DNA of 64,000 nt from JBEBSD01 sp040394475 (GTDB lineage: Bacteria; Bacteroidota; Bacteroidia; Cytophagales; Spirosomataceae). Each line of letters begins with the position of its first letter. Position 1 is the stretch's first letter. A program made the translations under genes and the position numbers. The notes beneath the pieces are model-generated. The model searched no databases. It saw only the letters and a list, made by a program, of their open reading frames with translations, and was not told the DNA's origin. This document shows, piece by piece, positions 58,992 to 64,000 of the stretch. The stretch is taken from the NCBI GenBank assembly GCA_040394475.1, contig JBEBSD010000008.1:1-64000 (forward strand). Direction: 5' to 3'.

Positions 58992-60692
58992 TCACCCTTC
59001 CGGCACTCTAATCTTCCCGGCCGCCCTGTACGGTATCAACGTCGCCACCAATACCACCGCAGCAATGGCAGCCGTTATCTTCCCGCCGTTATCCGCCAGG
59101 AAGCTAAGCGCAAACAGCATGACCGCCGTAAACAAGAGCGAAGCAGCGATCACACGAAGCCCAAAACGGTTCTGACGTTTGATAGCCCACCCCTCTTCTC
59201 CCAGAGCAACTTGTGCAGCGGTGAACTTTTTTTCATCGCGCAGCACGATATAGCGTTCATATTGAGCGGTTTGCACAATCCCTTTAGAACGCGCCCACAA
59301 CTCCGCCCCCAGGAGCAGCAGGAGCGGCAGCCCGATACCGACGACGGTTTCTTCCCCCCGGGTGAGCTTCAGGTCAAAGAGCCAGGGAGAGAGTATTTTG
59401 AAGTACAGGTTCACCAAAAGCGTAATCCACGTAATCCAAAGCGTGGTTTTCCCCGTAAGACGTTTGGAAAAAAGAGCCCATAGCGGCGGCGCAAGCAGCG
59501 GCCCGCCCGAAATAGCCGAAATACTGAGCACCACTTCCACTATTCCCCCGGCTGCCGGTACCAGCAGGGCAATCCCGATCATCCCGAAGCCAAAGAGCCA
59601 GGACGAGCCCCGGGCCACCCGCATCAGCTGCCTGTCGGATGCATCCGGTTTGATGATCCCTTTGTAGATATCATTGGTAAATACAGCAGAAACCACATTC
59701 AATGCAGTGTTGGCGCTGGCGGAAGTCGAGAAATACATCCCGGTAAGCATAAGCCCCAGCAAGCCCGGCGGAAGCACCAGCTGACAAATCAGCAAATACG
59801 CATTTTCCGTATCAAGCCCTGTCAGCGAGGGGTCAATCGCTTTGTAGATCATCGGCGGCAGCATCCAGATCACAGGACTGACCAGGTAGAGGGCAGCAAA
59901 AAGATAAGCTACTTTACGAGCCGATTTTTCACTGTCAACACTGGTAAAGCGCTGCACAAACGTCCAGTTCCCCCCGATATAACAGATATGGTAAATGATA
60001 AAGGCCATGATAAAGCCGGCGGTATATTCCCCGCCGATCAGGTTAAAAAAACCGGGGGAAACATTTTGAAGGAACCCTTCCATACCGCCTACCTTTTCCA
60101 GCGAAAGCGGGAGCAGGATGAAGACTGCAGCCGAAAGCACCACAAACTGCAGAATGTCCGTTACCATCACGGCCCAAAGTCCCCCGACTGCCGTATAAGC
60201 AATCATAAATACCCCCAGTACAATCGTACAGGGCACCAGGGGAAGGTCAAGGGAAAAACTGACCAGCTTGGCTACCGGGTAGAGAACCGAACCTTTGATA
60301 AAAACCGACACCAGTGTGAAAATAAAGATATAGGTTTTTTGTACCGGCAGCCCAAGGCGGTCGCGGATGAATTCAGCGGCAGTAAGCGCACCGGTCCGCT
60401 TCCAGTAGGGCGCCAGAAACAGTCCTGTAACGAGCGCTCCGATGCACATCGTCCATTGAATGGTAATGGCTACCCATCCATGCTGGTAAGCAATGGACCC
60501 CCAGGCGACAAACGTGCCGGCTGAAAAGAAACTCATAAAAAGCGACAGCCCGCCTATTGACCAGGGCACTGCCTCTCCTCCGGCGAAAAAAGATTTCAGG
60601 TTACGGCCGGTCCCGGCAAACAACATCCCTATGCTGAGCACGAAAGCCGAAAAAATAAACATGACGAGTCCGTCAATAGTAGTGGAACTCAT
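58992..60692 (-). CDS. Sodium:solute symporter (SSS) family transporter
   Basis: 566 residues with about 13-14 membrane helices. Family landmarks: GGLSLFMSFFSAGTFVAWGS (first two helices), YTAVGGLWAVMVTDILQFVV and MYFSTSASANTALNVVSAVF (sodium-site Ser region). It resembles the sugar/sialic-acid-type branch that accompanies glycosidase genes. It lies 30 bp after the six-hairpin protein and upstream of the GH2 gene, which suggests uptake of the released sugar. Confidence 0.93.
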   Translation of the reverse strand: MSSTTIDGLVMFIFSAFVLSIGMLFAGTGRNLKSFFAGGEAVPWSIGGLSLFMSFFSAGTFVAWGSIAYQHGWVAITIQWTMCIGALVTGLFLAPYWKRTGALTAAEFIRDRLGLPVQKTYIFIFTLVSVFIKGSVLYPVAKLVSFSLDLPLVPCTIVLGVFMIAYTAVGGLWAVMVTDILQFVVLSAAVFILLPLSLEKVGGMEGFLQNVSPGFFNLIGGEYTAGFIMAFIIYHICYIGGNWTFVQRFTSVDSEKSARKVAYLFAALYLVSPVIWMLPPMIYKAIDPSLTGLDTENAYLLICQLVLPPGLLGLMLTGMYFSTSASANTALNVVSAVFTNDIYKGIIKPDASDRQLMRVARGSSWLFGFGMIGIALLVPAAGGIVEVVLSISAISGGPLLAPPLWALFSKRLTGKTTLWITWITLLVNLYFKILSPWLFDLKLTRGEETVVGIGLPLLLLLGAELWARSKGIVQTAQYERYIVLRDEKKFTAAQVALGEEGWAIKRQNRFGLRVIAASLLFTAVMLFALSFLADNGGKITAAIAAVVLVATLIPYRAAGKIRVPEG

Positions 60693-60722
60693 AAAAGCCT
60701 GAAGTCTGGCGTTAAAGAATGG

Positions 60723-63293
60723 TTAATTGTATTGGATACAGAGTGTGCGGATACCTTCTCCGGGCAACCGTACCGAGTCGGAAGCTGTTCCGCCTTCCAG
60801 CCATTGCAAACCGGTAATCTGCACCTTCCGGCCGGGAGACAGGCGATCGGGATCAATCGTGAAACGGAACGTATGTTCCCCGGGCCTGGTATTGAGGAAC
60901 ATGACGTAAACTTCGTTCTCTTTCTCCGATTGCGCCATCACGTACTCCACCGCAGGATCGTTGCTCCGGATCAATTGCTCCCGGATGATCAGCGCGGCTT
61001 CGCGGCCATAGACCTTCCCGGGGGCAAATCCATACGACTGGTGCGGGCCGACCTTGGGAGTTACGAAGCCTCTGGGAAATGCGATGGCGCCCCCGGACCG
61101 GAACTCGGTCTCCGCCAGCAGGTAGTCTGTGATCCAGCCGATCTGCCACCAGGCATGGTGCGGGTACGGGCCGGCCCCCCGGTTCATCGCGTTCCAGTAA
61201 TAGGAAGCGACACTCGTTTTGTCGTCTACGAAGGCATGACGCCCGATGGCGGCAGAACGTGCCATATCCCTGAACAAGGTTTCACCGGTAAGATGTGCCA
61301 GCCGTATAAAAAGACCTGCATGGCTGGCCAGTTGAATCGGCCCGTGTCGGGTGGCAGAGCCAAAAATACCGCCATGTTCAAAACTGAGTCCCGCCTGCGC
61401 GATTTCCCAGTCCCTGCGCGGTATACCGTTGACCTGTTTTGTTTTCGTAGTAGGAATAGGATGGGTGTAAACCGACCCGGTGTACACTTTAGCCGCTTCA
61501 ACTGCCGCATGCAGGTAGCGCTTTTCCTTGGTGATCTCGTACAAGTCCAGAAAGGTCTGGGCCGTTTGAGCCGTGGCAAAATCCGGAGCATAGCGGGCGT
61601 CACCGCATACACCCAGGTAGGACCCGGTTTCGATGGCATTCTTAATAAGCCAATCAGCCCCTTTCCGGGCCGCAGCCAGGTATTTCGGCTCCTTTAAGAT
61701 CCGGTAAGCAACCAGTAACCCGTAAAAAGTCGGGCGTACATCCTCAATATCTTTGAAAAGCGCTTCACGGGTGTTGCGATCGTAGGCAACCACCCAGTTG
61801 CCCTCTTCCTGTTGCCAGGAAAGCAGTCGCTCGGCGCCGAATTGCAGGCGCTTTTTCAGCTCCGCGTTATCCGGTTCGAACAGCAGCATATTCCCTATAT
61901 CCAGCATCACATAATAGGTCAGCGCAATGGGTTCGGACACCTCGCCCCACTCTTCGACAAACTCCTTGCGCTTGGCCAGGTAATATTGTCCGTCTACAGC
62001 TCCTTTAAAAAAAGGATCGTCCGTATTTTGCTGCACCAGCTTGAAATTTTCGGCAAGGGGCAGGACATTGTTTTGCAGCTCCGGATCACCCGTCAGCTTT
62101 GCCAGCATCCACATCGCTCCGTAGTCAGAATTTTTCATGGCGTCCTTCTGGCTGCCTACTACTCCCCCGAGGTACGACTGTGCCCCGATCGTATAACCCT
62201 TATAGGTTTCGACGTTCCATAAAGAGGTCTTCGGGTCTGTCAGGTAGTGGTGCATCTTTTCGATACGATCGGACAGGGACTGGACATTCTCCCGCAATTC
62301 CAATCCTTCCCTGAAGCGGTAAATGTCGTTGGCCGCATGTTTCAACGCCTCAAACCAGTCGCCCGCGATCAGGCTGTACCGAAAGCCCCATGAAATGGTT
62401 TCACCGGTCTTTTTAAGCGAATGCTGTTCGCCCAGCACCGGGTAGTACAAGGTGGGCGCCAGTTCCGATTTCCGGTTTTTATGGGAAAGTCCGAGCTGCC
62501 AGTCGACCTGCGTAATTTTATCATAAGCCCAGGGGTCCCGCGCCAGGCCCGGATCCGGAATGACGGACAGGGTTATCCCGTTGCGGGTAGTTACGAGCGG
62601 CGCCAAGGTGGAAGCGCAGCGCTCCCGGTAAACGACAGGACGGTCGGGTGCGCCATGCCCGTAGGCATAGGCCAGGGCAAAATTCGGCTGTATGGCATTC
62701 GCCTGAAAATAACCGGGTACACTTACCCAGCGCATCTGAGCAGGCGCTACTGTACCGAGCGTCGGACTGGCGAGGGAAAAATAGCCTTCCTTTTTGGGGA
62801 CCAGCGACAAACTCACCCGCACATCGGCAGGAAACTCAGGATCCGGTTGCCAACGCGCTGTGATAACGGCGACCTCGTTTTCACCGGTGAAAACGATCGC
62901 GTTGCCTTCCGTACGGAAACGAGAAGGGTAAAAATGAAAAGCCTGTCCCGCAGTATTCAGCGCCACCTCGGTGATGCTTTCCTTCCATTGTCCCTTCTGA
63001 TAGGTATAGTTAGGTTCCGGGAAGACTCCGCCTGTGCGCTTCTCAAACGATTCCTTCGGTTCGTCCGAAGGCTTTTCTGCGGAATACAACACCGTGTATT
63101 CTCCGGATGGCACGAAGCTCTCCACCCATTTATTGTTGCTTTTCACCCGGATTTTATCAATCATCCATCCGGATGGTCCTTCCTTCCAGGAAATCTGAAG
63201 CTGTTTATTGGCTAGAGAAGGGCCGGCTGACCGCTGAGCCGCCGACAACAGGCTATTACTCCAGAGAAGGCAAATGACAACTAAATACTTCAC
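60723..63293 (-). CDS. Secreted six-hairpin glycosidase-like protein
   Basis: 856 residues with GTG at 63293 as start: this gives a clean signal peptide (KYLVVICLLWSNSLLSAAQ). An ATG at 63362 would add 23 residues, overlap the upstream gene by 8 bp and cover a stem-loop at 63314-63339, so it is less likely. An N-terminal beta-sandwich (to about 330) precedes an (alpha/alpha)6-type region of helical repeats (about 350-720: DYGAMWMLAKLTGDPELQNN, TFYGLLVAYRILKEPKYLAA, AQTFLDLYEITKEKRYLHAA), and a C-terminal beta domain (HTFRFTIDPDRLSPGRKVQI). The fold suggests a glycoside hydrolase or polysaccharide lyase; I cannot assign a family. Confidence 0.78.
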   Translation of the reverse strand: MKYLVVICLLWSNSLLSAAQRSAGPSLANKQLQISWKEGPSGWMIDKIRVKSNNKWVESFVPSGEYTVLYSAEKPSDEPKESFEKRTGGVFPEPNYTYQKGQWKESITEVALNTAGQAFHFYPSRFRTEGNAIVFTGENEVAVITARWQPDPEFPADVRVSLSLVPKKEGYFSLASPTLGTVAPAQMRWVSVPGYFQANAIQPNFALAYAYGHGAPDRPVVYRERCASTLAPLVTTRNGITLSVIPDPGLARDPWAYDKITQVDWQLGLSHKNRKSELAPTLYYPVLGEQHSLKKTGETISWGFRYSLIAGDWFEALKHAANDIYRFREGLELRENVQSLSDRIEKMHHYLTDPKTSLWNVETYKGYTIGAQSYLGGVVGSQKDAMKNSDYGAMWMLAKLTGDPELQNNVLPLAENFKLVQQNTDDPFFKGAVDGQYYLAKRKEFVEEWGEVSEPIALTYYVMLDIGNMLLFEPDNAELKKRLQFGAERLLSWQQEEGNWVVAYDRNTREALFKDIEDVRPTFYGLLVAYRILKEPKYLAAARKGADWLIKNAIETGSYLGVCGDARYAPDFATAQTAQTFLDLYEITKEKRYLHAAVEAAKVYTGSVYTHPIPTTKTKQVNGIPRRDWEIAQAGLSFEHGGIFGSATRHGPIQLASHAGLFIRLAHLTGETLFRDMARSAAIGRHAFVDDKTSVASYYWNAMNRGAGPYPHHAWWQIGWITDYLLAETEFRSGGAIAFPRGFVTPKVGPHQSYGFAPGKVYGREAALIIREQLIRSNDPAVEYVMAQSEKENEVYVMFLNTRPGEHTFRFTIDPDRLSPGRKVQITGLQWLEGGTASDSVRLPGEGIRTLCIQYN

Positions 63294-63313
63294 GTAATCA
63301 ACAAGGTTAGATT

Positions 63314-63339
63314 CCCGGGGAGAATTAGTCCTCCCCGGG
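63314..63339 (-). terminator. Stem-loop between the FAD oxidoreductase and the six-hairpin gene
   Basis: CCCGGGGAG and CTCCCCGGG form a perfect 9-bp stem with an 8-nt loop, 15 bp after the oxidoreductase stop. There is no U-tract; it may moderate expression within the operon. Confidence 0.4.
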
Positions 63340-63354
63340 TTGAAAATTAATTGC

Positions 63355-64000
63355 TCAGACATCGCCTTTCAGTATACCGAGCAGTTCATCCAGTTTGTTC
63401 TCGTAAACACCACGGGGAGAAAGCTGATGCCGCTTTGCCACGGAAGCCGCGAAGCCTACCACCTCCCCCATCATCCCGCAGGTACGCATCACGCGGGTAC
63501 TACCAAAGGCCACGTGCGTCGTACTGATATTTCTTCCTGCCATAAAAAGGTTGGAAATGTTGCGGGAGTAAAGGCACCGGTACGGAATCGTATACGGCTT
63601 TACTTTGATGTGTTTGGTCGCCGCCATAAATTCTTCTCCCGGGAAATACAGGGTATTCTTTTTATCGGGGAAGTGAAGGTCAATGGTCCAGGTGGCTGTG
63701 ACCGCGGCGTCCGGATAAACTTTCCCGTCCTGAATATCCATCTGGGTAAGGATGTGGTCACCCGTCAGGCGGCGGGATTCACGCTTTCCACCGATATACG
63801 CTACCCAGGCAAGTTCCCTTTTGGCGTATTTTTCGGGTTTGTTTTTCTTGAGGTACGACCAGTTTCCGAAAATAGCGCGCAGGTTATGATCGCGGATCTC
63901 CTCGGCCTGGGTGATGGTATTAAAATTCCCGAAACCGGTTTCCCATTCCCAATCGGCCTTATGGTGGTCGATATGGTATTCGTCCGAAAATGGAATCGCC
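63355..64000 (-). CDS. FAD-dependent oxidoreductase, C-terminal part (5' end outside window)
   Basis: The frame is open to the window edge, giving at least 214 residues. It contains WVAYIGGKRESRRLTGDHIL and the core YTIPYRCLYSRNISNLFMAG and THVAFGSTRVMRTCGMMGEV, aligning closely with residues about 290-420 of the protein at 54309. It ends soon after that core (ELLGILKGDV), so it lacks the beta-rich C-terminal region of its paralog. It is the first visible gene of the carbohydrate run on this strand. Confidence 0.9.
   Translation of the reverse strand, partial: AIPFSDEYHIDHHKADWEWETGFGNFNTITQAEEIRDHNLRAIFGNWSYLKKNKPEKYAKRELAWVAYIGGKRESRRLTGDHILTQMDIQDGKVYPDAAVTATWTIDLHFPDKKNTLYFPGEEFMAATKHIKVKPYTIPYRCLYSRNISNLFMAGRNISTTHVAFGSTRVMRTCGMMGEVVGFAASVAKRHQLSPRGVYENKLDELLGILKGDV

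Noticed and set aside
60732..61697. 321-codon frame antisense to the six-hairpin gene
   Set aside because: Covered by a well-supported gene on the other strand; composition is shadow-like.
1..64000. Toxin-antitoxin, phage-defence, prophage or secretion system
   Set aside because: Every gene-sized region was accounted for by housekeeping, transport, amino acid or carbohydrate genes; none resembles these systems.
1..64000. tRNA or rRNA genes
   Set aside because: The gaps were read for cloverleaf-like sequence and none was seen; intergenic hairpins are terminators or repeats.

Overview
The window reads as chromosomal DNA of a Bacteroidota bacterium, most likely a Cytophagales relative; I do not name a genus. 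The support is two SusC-type receptors (one with its SusD), an ECF sigma factor/FecR pair next to an STN-bearing receptor, promoters of the Bacteroidetes type (TTTG/TTG, about 19-20 nt, TAnnTTTG), a zinc-ligand-depleted L36, and an L17 carrying a helix-hairpin-helix tail. No rRNA, tRNA, CRISPR array, transposase or phage gene was seen.

Layout. 1-11 kb: cell-surface signalling (sigma factor, FecR, truncated SusC with STN domain), divergent uvrA, then a complete SusC/SusD pair without STN domain. 11-31 kb: one long minus-strand translation block: fusA-rpsJ, a terminator, a new promoter, then rplC-rplD-rplW-rplB-rpsS-rplV-rpsC-rplP-rpmC-rpsQ-rplN-rplX-rplE-rpsN-rpsH-rplF-rplR-rpsE-rpmD-rplO-secY-map-infA-rpmJ-rpsM-rpsK-rpsD-rpoA-rplQ, a terminator, and carA with its own terminator. 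31-38 kb: a phospholipid acyltransferase, an M48 lipoprotein protease, an AraC regulator, a DUF983 protein, DsbD and a small heavy-metal-associated protein. 37.7-46.3 kb: a branched-chain amino acid operon, ilvD-ilvB-ilvN-(unknown membrane protein)-ilvC-ilvA, preceded by a leader peptide rich in Ile/Val/Leu and an attenuator. 46.5-54.3 kb: murQ, a nucleoid-associated protein, an MDR-type oxidoreductase, murE-mraY apart from any dcw cluster, an outer-membrane beta-barrel protein and a hotdog thioesterase. 54.3-64 kb: a minus-strand run for carbohydrate breakdown: two related FAD oxidoreductases, a six-hairpin glycosidase-like protein, a sodium:solute symporter and a GH2 glycosidase.

The most notable items not explained by ordinary gene content are the ilv attenuator (14-codon leader peptide, mutually exclusive antiterminator and terminator) and a set of intergenic tandem arrays of unrelated sequence that all share a 7-bp repeat unit and often touch a start or stop codon. 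A second family of short perfect palindromes (GGTCTGTG/CACAGACC) occurs three times with compensatory base changes.
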